Counted from the first letter of the stretch, positions 7,851-16,123 are shown. The stretch is DNA of 64,000 nt from Verrucomicrobiota bacterium (GCA_014860005.1 JACZKP010000103.1:1-64000), one strand, 5' to 3'. A program made the numbers and translations. The notes: generated from the letters alone by a model not told the origin.

Positions 7851-10800
7851 ATGAACAGCAATCGAGACCACATTGAATTCACCGTCAAACAATCTTGTGA
7901 CGGCGGATCTCAACCCGGGCAGCGCGAAGGGTTATCTGGATCATATTTCGCGCACAACCGCACTTCCCGCCCATGGAACTGGCGGTCAACGCTCACTCTC
8001 TGCGGCGTTGCGTTGCTCCTGCTTTCGCTTTTCGCACCCCGTGCGAGCGCGCAAGGTGCGTTGACGAACGGTGCCCACCATGATGCCACCCTCGCTTTGG
8101 GCGAGACGAATGTCTGGACGTTCGACGCAGAGGCTGGCGACACGGTGCTGTTGCGTTCCGCCCGATTGTCGGGCACTAGCTTCTTCGTGCCGTGGATTCG
8201 ACTCGACAATCCGGACGGAGTCCTGGTCGCTGCCGGCACTTCTGACGTGGACAATTCGGTTTCCACGATGGTCACGAATTCGGGAACATTTACGGTGCGA
8301 ATCAGCAGTTACAACTCGGGTTACTCCGGACCTTATCGGCTTCATCTGGTGAAGATTCCCGGCAGCTTCACGGTGTCGCCCGGGGACGAAGGCGGGCCGA
8401 TGGTCAACGGCGCCACGTATCAGGGTACGAATGATCTGGGAGACTTGGACGCGTGGACTTTCGACGCCAATGCCGGTGAAACGATTCTCGTGCGGGCGGG
8501 ACGGGTGACCGGCAATTCATCCTTTTATGTTGCTCAGGTCCGTTTGTATGGGCCGGATGGAAAGCTACTGGCCTCCGGCAGCGACCAGCCAAACAACGAG
8601 GTTTCCATTATCACAACCAACAGCGGTACGTTCACTGCGGTCGTGGGCAGTTACCATCCGGGCGGTTACTTTGGCTCCTACAGGATCAGCATGGCCCGGA
8701 TTCCCGGCAGTTTCACCGTATCTCCCGGCGATGAGGGCGGGCCGATGGCCAACGGGGCCACTTATCAGGGCGCAAATGATCTCGGGGATTTCGACGTGTG
8801 GACGTTCGCTGCGGGCAGCGGCGAAACCGTACTCGTGCGGGCCGGACGGGTGAGCGGCAATTCGTCCTTCTACATTCCCTGGGTGCGTTTGTACGGGCCA
8901 GACGGAGCACTGCTGAAATCCGGTCTGGTTGAACCAGACAACGAAGTTTCCATTGTAACGACCAACGGCGGTAACTTCACCGCGGTGGTGAGCAGTTACT
9001 ATCCGGGCAATTACTTTGGCACCTACAGCCTCCGCATGGCCCGAATTCCCGGAAGTTTTACGGTAACGCCCGGCGACGAAGGCGGGCCGATGGTCAACGG
9101 CGTCTCCTACCAAGGCACGAACGATCTCGGGGACATGGACGTGTGGACCTTCGCGGCCATCACCGGCGAAACCGTGCTCGTGCGGGCCGGACGGGTGAGC
9201 GGCAATTCGTCTTTCTACATTCCCTGGGTGCGTTTGTACGGGCCGGACGGGGCCTTGCTGGCCTCCGGCGACATCGAACCGGGCAACTCCGTTTCCATTG
9301 TAACGACCAACAGCGGCACGTTCACCGCAGTGGTAGGCAGTTACTATCCGGGCGGTTACTTTGGCACCTACACTGTACGCATGGCGCGGATTCCCGGCGA
9401 CTTCGAGCTGGCGCCCGGCGATGAAGGTGGGCCAATGGTGAATGGCGCCACTTATCAGGGCACAAATGATTTGGGGGATTTGGACGTGTGGACCTTCGCG
9501 GCGGAGCCAGGAGACTCCATTTTCTTGCGCGCCGGACGCGTCAGCGGCAACTCGTCCTTCTATTTTCCCTGGTTACGGCTGTACGGTCCCGACGGAGTAT
9601 TGCTGGGAAGCGGGACTCTTACTGCCGACAACGCCGTGTCCATCGTCGCGACCAATAGCGGCACCTTCACGGCGGTGGTAGGCAGTCACTATGACGGTGC
9701 CTACTTCGGCACTTACACGTTGCGGCTGGCGCGGATTCCCGGAGACTTCATTGTCTCTCCCGGAGATGAGGGTGGGCCGCTGCCGAATGGGGTACAGCAA
9801 TTCGGCACGAACAGCCTTGGCGACCTGGACCAATGGAGTTTCTTCGGAACGCTTGGCGACAGCAACGTGGTGAGGTTCACCGCGTCGGGCTTCACCGCGG
9901 ATGTCCGGCTGTTCGGTCCGGAGGGAACGCTCTTGCGAAATTTTACGACGAGCACCTCCAACGCCTTAAGCTACGTCGTGACCAATGCAGGCGCGCATAC
10001 GTTGCTGGTGCGCAGTTCTTCCGCCGGCGGCAATGGGAATTACACCGTGCGGCTCTCACGCGTTCCGCCCGATCTCAACGTTCCTGACACGCAAATCCTC
10101 GACGAAGGAGCGCCCCTGAACGTTGCCATCACGGCACAGAACCCCGACGAGCCGAACAAGATGCTCACGTTCACGCTGGTTTCCGCACCGCCGGGAGTGG
10201 TATTGACACCCGCCGGCAACACCAACGCGACCATCACCTGGCCGACCACCGAAGCCGACGGGCCCAGCACCAACCTCATCGTCGCCAGCGTGACGGATGT
10301 CGTCAATGGCACGCCCTTCATCCGCACCAACAGTTTCACGGTCATCGTCAACGAGATCAACGAACCGCCGCAACTCACCGTGCCGGGCATGCAAACCATC
10401 AATGAACTGACGACGCTCAACGTGTCAGCTTCCGCGACCGACCCCGACATTCCGATTAACGCACTGACCTTTAGTCTGGTCAATCCGCCCGTCGGCATGA
10501 CGATCAACCCCAACACCGGCGCGATCGCGTGGACACCCACGGAGGTTCAAGGTCCGTCCACCAACGTCATCACGGTTGTGGTCACCGACTTCAACCCGGA
10601 CGCGGTGAATGAACAGCAGTTGAGCGACACAAATTCCTTCACAGTGATCGTCCGCGAAGTGAACACCGCGCCGCAACTCACTGTGCCGGGCAATCAGACG
10701 ATTGACGAATTGACCCCGTTGAACGTGTCCGCTTCCGCCACGGACGCAGATCTTCCGCCAAACCCACTGACCTTTGGCCTCATCAACCCACCCGCCGGGA

Positions 10801-12377
10801 TGACGATCAATCCGAATACCGGCGCCATCGCCTGGACGCCGACCGAAGCGCAAGGGCCGTCCGTGAACACGATCCTTGTCGTCGTTACCGACAGCAGTCC
10901 GCTGGCCGTCAATGCTACGCAGTTGAGCACCACGAACAGCTTCACGGTGACGGTGCGGGAAGTGAACACGCCACCGCAGTTGACCGTGCCAGCCAACCAG
11001 ACGCTGGATGAGTTGACCCCGTTGAATGTGTCGGCGTCAGCCACGGACAGCGACATCCCGGCAAACCCGCTGACCTTTTCGCTCGTCTCGCCGCCCGCCG
11101 GCATGACGATCAATCCCAACACCGGTGCCATTGCGTGGACGCCCACTGAAGCGCAAGGTCCATCCACCAATGTCATCACGGTGGTGGTTACGGACACAAA
11201 TTCCGCTGCCCTGGCCAACCAACAACTGAGCGTCACGAATACCTTTACCGTGACCGTGCGCGAGGTGAATACCGCGCCGCAACTTACCGTGCCCGGTAAT
11301 CAAACCATCAATGAACTCACGGCCCTGATTGTCTCCGCCTCAGCCACGGACAGCGACATCCCGGCAAACCCGTTGACCTTCACGCTCGTTTCACCGCCAA
11401 CGGGCATGACGATCAATCCCACCACCGGCGCCATCGCGTGGACGCCGACGGAGGCGCAAGGCCCATCCACCAATGTCATCACCGTCGTGGTCACGGACAC
11501 CAACGCGGCGGCGCCGGCCAGCCAACAATTGAGTGTGACCAACACCTTCACCGTCACGGTCAACGAAGTGAACCACGAACCTCTGCTCACCGTGCCGGCC
11601 AACCAGAGCATGGATGAACTAACTCCGCTCAACGTCTCCGCCTCGGCCACGGACAGTGATCTGCCGGCCAATCCATTGACCTTCACGCTGGTGTCACCGC
11701 CCGCGGGCATGACGATCAATCCCACCACCGGCGCGATTGCCTGGACGCCGACCGAAGCTCAGGGACCGTCCACCAATGTCATCACGGTGGTGGTTACGGA
11801 CACCAACGCCGCTGCGCTGGTCAACAAGCAGTTGAGCACGACGAACATGTTCACCATCATCGTCAACGAGGTGAACGTGGCCCCCATCCTGGCCGCCATC
11901 GCCGACCAAACCCTGTCGTTTGGGTTCCTGCTGTCCGTGCAGGCCGAAGCCACGGACGCTGACCTTCCGGCCAACACGCTGACCTTCAGCCTCACCACCG
12001 CGCCAACGGGCATGACGATCAATCCCGGCAGCGGATTGCTCACCTGGACTCCGGCTCAAACCCAGGTCGGCACACATCCGGTAGCCGTCCGAGTGGCCGA
12101 CAACGGCACGCCGTCCTTGAGTGCGACGCAGACGTTTCAAGTAACGGTGACCGGCGAAGGTTCCAGTCTCGCGATAAGCCGGATGGCCGGAAATCTGATG
12201 CAACTAACGATCACGGGCGACATCGGGTTGGATTACGAATTGTTGATGTCCACCAACCTCACGCACTGGAGCCGGCTGTTGCAGTTCAACCTGGAAGTTT
12301 CGCCGTATCCGTATATTGATCCTTCCTCCGCCACAACGCCGACGCGGTTCTACCGGCTGCGACGTTTGAGCCAATAA
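7851..12377 (+). CDS. Giant secreted repeat protein: six PPC-like and seven putative-Ig (cadherin-like) domains
   Basis: 1508 residues. A long basic N-region precedes a hydrophobic export segment (CGVALLLLSLFAPRASA, cleavage near residue 68). Then come six bacterial pre-peptidase-C-terminal-like beta domains of about 115 residues, four of them exactly the same length, with the recurring motifs SPGDEGGPMVNGATYQGTND, VWTFAA, RLYGPDG and TTNSGTFTAVVGSYY. From about residue 743 there are seven putative-Ig/cadherin-like domains of about 101 residues (PQLTVPANQTLDELTPLNVS, GMTINPNTGAIAWTPTEAQG). The last 70 residues (MSTNLTHWSRL, FYRLRRLSQ) form a terminal domain common at the end of Verrucomicrobial exoproteins. 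Likely a cell-surface or extracellular adhesin; no enzymatic domain is visible. Confidence 0.85.
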   Translation: MNSNRDHIEFTVKQSCDGGSQPGQREGLSGSYFAHNRTSRPWNWRSTLTLCGVALLLLSLFAPRASAQGALTNGAHHDATLALGETNVWTFDAEAGDTVLLRSARLSGTSFFVPWIRLDNPDGVLVAAGTSDVDNSVSTMVTNSGTFTVRISSYNSGYSGPYRLHLVKIPGSFTVSPGDEGGPMVNGATYQGTNDLGDLDAWTFDANAGETILVRAGRVTGNSSFYVAQVRLYGPDGKLLASGSDQPNNEVSIITTNSGTFTAVVGSYHPGGYFGSYRISMARIPGSFTVSPGDEGGPMANGATYQGANDLGDFDVWTFAAGSGETVLVRAGRVSGNSSFYIPWVRLYGPDGALLKSGLVEPDNEVSIVTTNGGNFTAVVSSYYPGNYFGTYSLRMARIPGSFTVTPGDEGGPMVNGVSYQGTNDLGDMDVWTFAAITGETVLVRAGRVSGNSSFYIPWVRLYGPDGALLASGDIEPGNSVSIVTTNSGTFTAVVGSYYPGGYFGTYTVRMARIPGDFELAPGDEGGPMVNGATYQGTNDLGDLDVWTFAAEPGDSIFLRAGRVSGNSSFYFPWLRLYGPDGVLLGSGTLTADNAVSIVATNSGTFTAVVGSHYDGAYFGTYTLRLARIPGDFIVSPGDEGGPLPNGVQQFGTNSLGDLDQWSFFGTLGDSNVVRFTASGFTADVRLFGPEGTLLRNFTTSTSNALSYVVTNAGAHTLLVRSSSAGGNGNYTVRLSRVPPDLNVPDTQILDEGAPLNVAITAQNPDEPNKMLTFTLVSAPPGVVLTPAGNTNATITWPTTEADGPSTNLIVASVTDVVNGTPFIRTNSFTVIVNEINEPPQLTVPGMQTINELTTLNVSASATDPDIPINALTFSLVNPPVGMTINPNTGAIAWTPTEVQGPSTNVITVVVTDFNPDAVNEQQLSDTNSFTVIVREVNTAPQLTVPGNQTIDELTPLNVSASATDADLPPNPLTFGLINPPAGMTINPNTGAIAWTPTEAQGPSVNTILVVVTDSSPLAVNATQLSTTNSFTVTVREVNTPPQLTVPANQTLDELTPLNVSASATDSDIPANPLTFSLVSPPAGMTINPNTGAIAWTPTEAQGPSTNVITVVVTDTNSAALANQQLSVTNTFTVTVREVNTAPQLTVPGNQTINELTALIVSASATDSDIPANPLTFTLVSPPTGMTINPTTGAIAWTPTEAQGPSTNVITVVVTDTNAAAPASQQLSVTNTFTVTVNEVNHEPLLTVPANQSMDELTPLNVSASATDSDLPANPLTFTLVSPPAGMTINPTTGAIAWTPTEAQGPSTNVITVVVTDTNAAALVNKQLSTTNMFTIIVNEVNVAPILAAIADQTLSFGFLLSVQAEATDADLPANTLTFSLTTAPTGMTINPGSGLLTWTPAQTQVGTHPVAVRVADNGTPSLSATQTFQVTVTGEGSSLAISRMAGNLMQLTITGDIGLDYELLMSTNLTHWSRLLQFNLEVSPYPYIDPSSATTPTRFYRLRRLSQ
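8364..9743 (+). repeat. Four tandem 345-bp coding repeats (PPC-like domains)
   Basis: Units begin at 8364, 8709, 9054 and 9399, each exactly 345 bp (115 codons), inside the giant exoprotein gene. Neighbouring units share long identical stretches, such as the segments encoding RAGRVSGNSSFYIPWVRLYG in units starting 8709 and 9054. More diverged related units flank them (about 8059-8363 and 9744-10070). The exact length and high similarity suggest recent duplication or gene conversion. Confidence 0.9.
10368..11882 (+). repeat. Five tandem 303-bp coding repeats (putative-Ig domains)
   Basis: Units start at 10368, 10671, 10974, 11277 and 11580, each exactly 303 bp (101 codons). They encode Ig/cadherin-like domains containing GMTINP and AIAWTPTEAQGPS. 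Units 10974, 11277 and 11580 are the most alike, consistent with recent internal duplication. Less similar domains precede (from about 10077) and follow (11883 onward). Confidence 0.9.
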
Positions 12378-12411
12378 CCCGTTGCGCCGGGCCACGGTGC
12401 TGAACTCCATC

Positions 12412-13140
12412 ATGTTCGGACTCGATCCGCAGAGCATCGTGGCCCGGGTTAATGCTTCCGGCGAGCCACCGCCCGTCCCAACGCAGGGTGGATCGTTGGT
12501 ACGCGGCACAGTAGGCTTCACGCTGGTCAGCCTGGGCGGATTTGCGCCGTGGATGCTGGCCGGCCCGGGCTTCAACCGCGCCGTCGGCGAGCTTGGACTC
12601 TATGCGGTCTGTGCGCTCGTTTTCGTAATCCTCAGTGGGCCGCTGTTGCACCGGCTTATCGTTGGACCGGGTTCGCTCGGTCGTTTCTACCGGGTGTTCA
12701 CCCTGGCGTTCCTGGCGTACGCGGTGGCCTGGACAGTCGGCTGGATGACGCTGGGCGGACATCCTGGCAGCATCGTCGGCCTGTTGGCAGGTGCAATTGC
12801 CATGGGCTTGTTCCTCTCCTTCGCATTCGCCGCGCGGGGTGTGGCGGTGAAAGTCATCACCGCGCTTTTTGTCGCCAATACTGTCGGTTATTTCATCGGC
12901 GGTTGGGCTTACGGTGGCCTGCGGGCGGGTGCGGATTTCAACTTGCTGGGCATCGCGTTCGACCGATCCGCGCAGGCGATGCTCGCGAAGGCGGCTTGGG
13001 GATTGTTCTACGGGCTGGGTTTCGGAGCAGGTATTGGATTTGCGTTCCACGTCTGTCAGGCGGAAGCCCGGCGTTTGCTGGTCGGGTTGAACCGGTCAAG
13101 CGAGTCCTCGCCAGCCGACCCGCAGCCTCCCGTCACGTAG
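12412..13140 (+). CDS. Multi-spanning membrane protein of unknown function
   Basis: 242 residues from the ATG at 12412 (MFGLDPQSIVARVN); in-frame GTG and TTG codons at 12397 and 12382 are possible alternative starts. After a short polar N-terminus there are roughly six to seven hydrophobic spans, including GTVGFTLVSLGGFAPWML, LYAVCALVFVILSGPLL, VFTLAFLAYAVAWTVGWMT, IVGLLAGAIAMGLFLSFAFA and LFYGLGFGAGIGFAFHVC. The C-terminus (SSESSPADPQPPVT) is polar. I do not recognise a family. It lies 34 bp after the giant exoprotein gene and 125 bp before the sugar kinase gene on the same strand. Confidence 0.75.
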   Translation: MFGLDPQSIVARVNASGEPPPVPTQGGSLVRGTVGFTLVSLGGFAPWMLAGPGFNRAVGELGLYAVCALVFVILSGPLLHRLIVGPGSLGRFYRVFTLAFLAYAVAWTVGWMTLGGHPGSIVGLLAGAIAMGLFLSFAFAARGVAVKVITALFVANTVGYFIGGWAYGGLRAGADFNLLGIAFDRSAQAMLAKAAWGLFYGLGFGAGIGFAFHVCQAEARRLLVGLNRSSESSPADPQPPVT

Positions 13141-13265
13141 CACAGCCCGCAATTGAGTTGTTCCGGATCGAAGCTTTCTGTGACGTTGACGAACCGGCGT
13201 CCCCTTTGGATCATGCCGCCCACATGGGTAGATTGAATCGCACCAACAAACTTTCAGGAGCACAG

Positions 13266-14348
13266 ATGAAACATGGGTTGAACATTCGCCCGGACGGGGC
13301 CTTGGATTTCTTGTCCCTCGGCGCGCTGGTACATCGCCTCGATCCCGGCATCATTCCCTTCCGCAAAGCGACGGAATGTCAGATTCACGTCAGTGGGGGT
13401 GAGTTCAATGCGTCCGCGAATCTGGCGGATTGCTTTGGGCTGCGCACGGGCATCGCCACGGCCATGGTGGCTTATCCCGTCGGCGACCTGATCGCCGAAC
13501 GCGTGCGGGGGATGGGCGTGAAGCCGTTCTACAAACACTTCAAGCACGACGGGGTTCACGGTCCGAACATGGCCACCGTTTACAGCGACCGCGGCCAGGG
13601 CGTGCGGGCGCCGGTCGTGTTCTACAACCGCTGCAATGAAGCCGCGGCGCAACTCAAACCCGGTGACTTTGACTGGCCGGCCATCTTTGCCGGCGGCGTG
13701 CGCTGGTTTCACAGCGGCGGCATCTTTGCCGCACTGTCGCCGACCACGGCGGAACTGATCATTGAAGCCATGCAGGCCGCGAAAGCAGCGGGGGCGGTCA
13801 CGTCTTTCGATCTGAATTATCGCGCGAAGCTTTGGAATATTTCCGGCGGACACGAGCGGGCGGTGGCCGTGCTGGATCGGATCGTCAAGCACGTGGACGT
13901 GCTGGTCGGCAACGAAGAGGATTTGCAGCTTGGACTGGGCATCCCCGGCCCGAAAGTGGCCGCCAAGTCGAAGCTCGATCCCAGCGCGTTTCTGGGCATG
14001 ATGAAAAACGTGCGCCAGAAACATCCCCACGTCAAAATCGTGGCGACGACGTTGCGCGAGGTTCACTCCACCAATCGCCACAGTTGGAGCGCCGTGGCGT
14101 GGATCAATGGCCGGGCCTGCACGGCGCCAACGTGCGAACTGGACGTGGTGGACCGCGTGGGCGGTGGCGATGGCTACGCCGCCGGTTTCTTTTACGGCCT
14201 GCTCAACGGCGAATCGCCCGAGGAAGCGGTCAGACTCGGCTGGGCGCACGGCGCATTGCTGACCACCTTTCCCGGCGACACAACCATGGCGACCGTGGAT
14301 CAGGTGCGCGCCTTCGCCCAAGGCGGCTCGGCGCGGATTCAACGTTGA
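13266..14348 (+). CDS. PfkB/ribokinase-family sugar kinase, 2-keto-3-deoxygluconate kinase-like
   Basis: 360 residues, starting at an ATG preceded by an AGGAG ribosome-binding site at 13256-13260; the frame is open far upstream but this start fits the family. PfkB features are visible: an early GGEFNASANLADCFGLRTGIATAM segment (PfkB signature 1 region), SFDLNYRAKLW, DVLVGNEEDLQLGLG, and the C-terminal ATP-binding/catalytic DVVDRVGGGDGYAAGFFYGLL in which the Asp of GGGDG is the expected base. Such kinases phosphorylate 2-keto-3-deoxygluconate in uronate and pectin breakdown. About 109 bp covering its last codons and downstream sequence are duplicated at 17961-18069. Confidence 0.8.
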   Translation: MKHGLNIRPDGALDFLSLGALVHRLDPGIIPFRKATECQIHVSGGEFNASANLADCFGLRTGIATAMVAYPVGDLIAERVRGMGVKPFYKHFKHDGVHGPNMATVYSDRGQGVRAPVVFYNRCNEAAAQLKPGDFDWPAIFAGGVRWFHSGGIFAALSPTTAELIIEAMQAAKAAGAVTSFDLNYRAKLWNISGGHERAVAVLDRIVKHVDVLVGNEEDLQLGLGIPGPKVAAKSKLDPSAFLGMMKNVRQKHPHVKIVATTLREVHSTNRHSWSAVAWINGRACTAPTCELDVVDRVGGGDGYAAGFFYGLLNGESPEEAVRLGWAHGALLTTFPGDTTMATVDQVRAFAQGGSARIQR

Positions 14349-14473
14349 GGCGTCCGCGATTCCGCTTCTCATTGGGAGGGTTTCCGCGTTAGGACAGTTG
14401 CCAAATTACTTGCGGAGAGGGCTGGTGTGCCACAGCGCAGCGAAGCCGCAACCAAACCGCAGCCCAAAGACAA

Positions 14474-14543
14474 CCACAGAGACGCGATCGGCGCAGAGCT
14501 CTACTTTAGCCGGCTTTTCTCTGCGTCCATCGCGTCTCCGCGG
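14474..14543. repeat. Imperfect palindrome (25-bp arms)
   Basis: Arms at 14474-14498 (CCACAGAGACGCGAT...) and 14519-14543 (...ATCGCGTCTCCGCGG) are inverted copies separated by about 20 bp. It lies in the gene-poor stretch after the kinase gene and could form a strong hairpin; no T-run follows. It is probably another small interspersed palindromic element, and no coding sequence is supported in the surrounding 14349-14648. Confidence 0.65.
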
Positions 14544-14648
14544 TCGTATGCCCGTTCCTCGAATCTTTGACAAAATGAGCGTTTCGGACGGAGTGCAATG
14601 CACTGGCTGCGCCGCGTTACGCGGCGACAGCCCGCCCGACCCAACCGG

Positions 14649-14735
14649 AAATGGATTGCGGAACGGTTGGGAATGGGTGGGCCGGGTTATGTGAATCACC
14701 TGCTCTATCGTCGGCGAAAGTTGCAAGGGAAGTGA
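14649..14735 (+). pseudogene. RAYT (REP-associated tyrosine transposase) C-terminal fragment
   Basis: A 28-codon in-frame tail, KWIAERLGMGGPGYVNHLLY then RRRKLQGK and stop, matches the conserved C-terminus of Y1/RAYT transposases in this phylum, where a KWIAxRLxMG helix precedes (V/L)NHLL. Nothing recognisable of the catalytic HUH/Tyr region precedes it. Immediately after the stop is GATATGTCAAAATCAA (14734-14749), the inverse of sequence preceding the RAYT N-terminal fragment at 17744-17759. Compare related tails at 16285-16395 and 20690-20878. Confidence 0.7.
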
Positions 14736-14756
14736 TATGTCAAAATCAAGACCCGC

Positions 14757-14909
14757 TTATGACCCGTGTACCTTGTGGCGGTACCGGACGGAGAAAACGC
14801 GACGCTCGGTAAACTTCCAGCCAAGCGTGTCCATCGCAAACCGCCAGATTGCTGTGTAGATCTCGTTTTGGTGAGTTTCGTCGCGAGCATTGGAAATGAA
14901 GAATTTCAT
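14757..14909 (-). CDS. Small conserved-type protein, apparently truncated at its 3' end
   Basis: A 50-codon frame encodes MKFFISNARDETHQNEIYTA continuing with WRFAMDTLGWKFTERRVFSV and ending RYRHKVHGS. It resembles a family of small soluble proteins starting MKFFI...A...EEIY that normally continue after the RYRH(N)GK strand; here the homology would stop where the inverted RAYT-end sequence begins. It lies 17 bp downstream of the putative lipoprotein gene, on the same strand, so the two may belong to one cassette. The family resemblance is from memory and has not been searched. Confidence 0.5.
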   Translation of the reverse strand: MKFFISNARDETHQNEIYTAIWRFAMDTLGWKFTERRVFSVRYRHKVHGS

Positions 14910-14926
14910 GTGGTATTCGGTTGAAC

Positions 14927-15319
14927 CTACTTCTGCGGAACGATGCCGCGTCGCTGAAATGCGGCCATCAGGATATCGATCTGCTGCGCTCGCGGAAGCT
15001 CACGGCCAACCGGCAGGTGATAACCCGTGAGCGTGTAGAAATCCTGAAAGCCGATGTGATCGCATTTGTCCATGAGAAGAACAGCCGAGAGAACAGCTTC
15101 GTGCGAATCAGGGTAGCGGATGACAATGTCAACAGCCTCCTTAACACCCCAGTTTGGTTGGTTCTTGGCCAGGTACTCAACGGCCATGTCGTACTTTCGT
15201 TTGGCCTCCGGGTTAGAGGGCTTGGAGACGCGAGTGCTCGGCGAGCAAGCCGAGAAAATAAGCGCAGCCAAGAAGCAGAGCATGACTTGGTAAACGCGAT
15301 TATTCATGGTTCGAGACAT
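14927..15319 (-). CDS. Small putative lipoprotein (cassette-borne)
   Basis: 130 residues; ATGs at 15319 and 15307 are both plausible starts. The N-terminus MNNRVYQVMLCFLAALIFSACSPS is a lipoprotein-type signal with Cys at the end of a hydrophobic core (IFSAC). The mature part has helices such as AKRKYDMAVEYLAKNQPNWG and EAVDIVIRYPDSHEAVLSAV, reminiscent of tetratricopeptide-type scaffolds but too short to assign. Its start lies about 10 bp from an attC-like site (15330-15458), the usual spacing for a gene cassette. Function unknown. Confidence 0.6.
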   Translation of the reverse strand: MSRTMNNRVYQVMLCFLAALIFSACSPSTRVSKPSNPEAKRKYDMAVEYLAKNQPNWGVKEAVDIVIRYPDSHEAVLSAVLLMDKCDHIGFQDFYTLTGYHLPVGRELPRAQQIDILMAAFQRRGIVPQK

Positions 15320-15329
15320 ACGCAGTTAG

Positions 15330-15458
15330 GCCCAACGATAAGGGTGAGCGACCGCCGCTGGAAGCGTGCTCACGCAAGCACGACTCGTGTTTGAACTTCC
15401 AGTGAAGGTCGAAAACTGAAACGCGGGGCGGCGGTTCTGCTCCACCCTCTGGTTCGGC
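15330..15458 (-). other. attC-like integron recombination site 1
   Basis: Read on the minus strand, the site starts at a degenerate R'' (GCCGAAC, 15458-15452) and ends in CGTTGGGC, a perfect core GTTRRRY. The two ends are imperfect inverted repeats: the R''-side run AACCAGAGGGTGGAGCAGAACCG pairs with the R'-side CGGTCGCTCACCCTTATCGTT, with an extra mid-region hairpin (CGTGCTTGCGTGAGCACG). Length (129 bp), orientation after a stop codon and before the next gene, and similarity of its R'/L' end to site 2 all fit attC. Confidence 0.7.
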
Positions 15459-15465
15459 GAAATGG

Positions 15466-15708
15466 TCATAAAATCGTATAGGTCCCTCTGTTCCGACGCT
15501 CCATCTTGATGTACCCCTTGTCGCGTAAAACCTGAAGTGTCCGAGATTGCAAACTACCAGGATAGCCAAGGCGCTTGTTATAGACCCTGCCGATAACATC
15601 AGCGAAACCTTTGTCGAGCAACTCGAGTCCGGTAACGACGCGGTCGCTACCGGCGAGCCGCGTTAACTCTTGAAGCACTGCAGCCTCTTCTTGAGTCAGA
15701 TGTTCCAT
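15466..15708 (-). CDS. Small winged-helix protein resembling the DpnI/Dam-replacing C-terminal domain (cassette-borne)
   Basis: 80 residues from the ATG at 15708 (MEHLTQEEAAVLQELTRLAG). The C-terminal half, SRTLQVLRDKGYIKMERRNR then GTYTIL, closely follows the recognition helix and wing of the winged-helix domain that ends DpnI-type restriction enzymes (pattern QVLRDkGxIeFxgRGxYr), preceded by a DVIGRVYNKRLGYPG-type segment. No nuclease domain is present, so it may be a free-standing DNA-binding protein or a cassette-captured C-terminal domain. It sits exactly between two attC-like sites, 14 bp after the CGTTAGGC core of site 2. Family assignment is by pattern only. Confidence 0.65.
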   Translation of the reverse strand: MEHLTQEEAAVLQELTRLAGSDRVVTGLELLDKGFADVIGRVYNKRLGYPGSLQSRTLQVLRDKGYIKMERRNRGTYTIL

Positions 15709-15720
15709 ACACGTGCTCAC

Positions 15721-15829
15721 GCCTAACGAACTCAGCGACCGCCGCCGGAAACGCCCGGTCGGCTGCAACAATCGCTGACAAATTATCCGAACCGTCCGAC
15801 TGCCCAGCCGGGCGGCGTGTGCGTTCATC
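15721..15829 (-). other. attC-like integron recombination site 2
   Basis: On the minus strand this ends in CGTTAGGC, the canonical attC R' core, 12 bp before the start codon of the winged-helix cassette gene. Its R'/L' end (GCGGCGGTCGCTGAGTTCG) matches site 1 at AGCGACCGCCGC on the complement. The interior folds back on itself (GCCGCCCGGCTGGGC with GACCGGGCGTTTCCGGCGGC). The R'' end (near 15823-15829) is poorly conserved, so the outer boundary is uncertain. Confidence 0.65.
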
Positions 15830-15903
15830 GGTCCGGGCGGTCGTAACGTTTTTGGAACTAGCGGCGAGCGTGTTCCCGCATCCACGGGCACACTCGCCGC
15901 CTT

Positions 15904-16122
15904 ATGTCTAAAACCACCTATCCCTCTCTCGCAAAGTTCGCGGACTTTGTCCAACTCAAAGATTATCGCCACCCCACCAAGGACGAATACGTCCGTTACG
16001 TGCGCAAGCTGGGCGAACATTACGCGTGCGATCCGGCCACGCTCACGCAAGCTCAGGTCCTGGCCTACTTCCTGTTCCTGCGCCAAAAGAAACAGTTCGG
16101 CGGTTCGGCGATGAAGCTGGCG
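15904..16122 (+). pseudogene. Tyrosine recombinase N-terminal fragment (SAM-like domain), truncated
   Basis: An intact start, MSKTTYPSLAKFADFVQLKD followed by KDEYVRYVRKLGEHYACD and LTQAQVLAYFLFLRQKKQ, matches the N-terminal core-binding (SAM-like) domain of a tyrosine integrase group often linked to transposons. The match stops after GGSAMKLA at 16122, exactly where a repeated element begins; no catalytic Arg/His/Tyr domain follows. It reads divergently from the cassette genes to its left, as an integron integrase would, but its N-terminus does not look like IntI. A GC-rich hairpin (GGCGAGCGTG.../...CACACTCGCC) lies just upstream, about 15874-15899. Confidence 0.65.
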
Positions 16123-16123
16123 C

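Noticed and set aside
10368..11882. Regular repeats as a possible CRISPR array
   Set aside because: The units are 303 bp, fully coding and match Ig-like domains, with no short direct repeats and unique spacers.
12549..13265. Upstream extension of the sugar kinase frame
   Set aside because: The frame is open but overlaps the membrane-protein gene out of frame; the AGGAG-preceded ATG at 13266 fits the PfkB N-terminus.
15904..16122. Recombinase fragment as the integron integrase IntI
   Set aside because: Its N-terminal sequence follows another tyrosine-recombinase group, and the IntI-specific additional domain cannot be checked because the C-terminus is missing.
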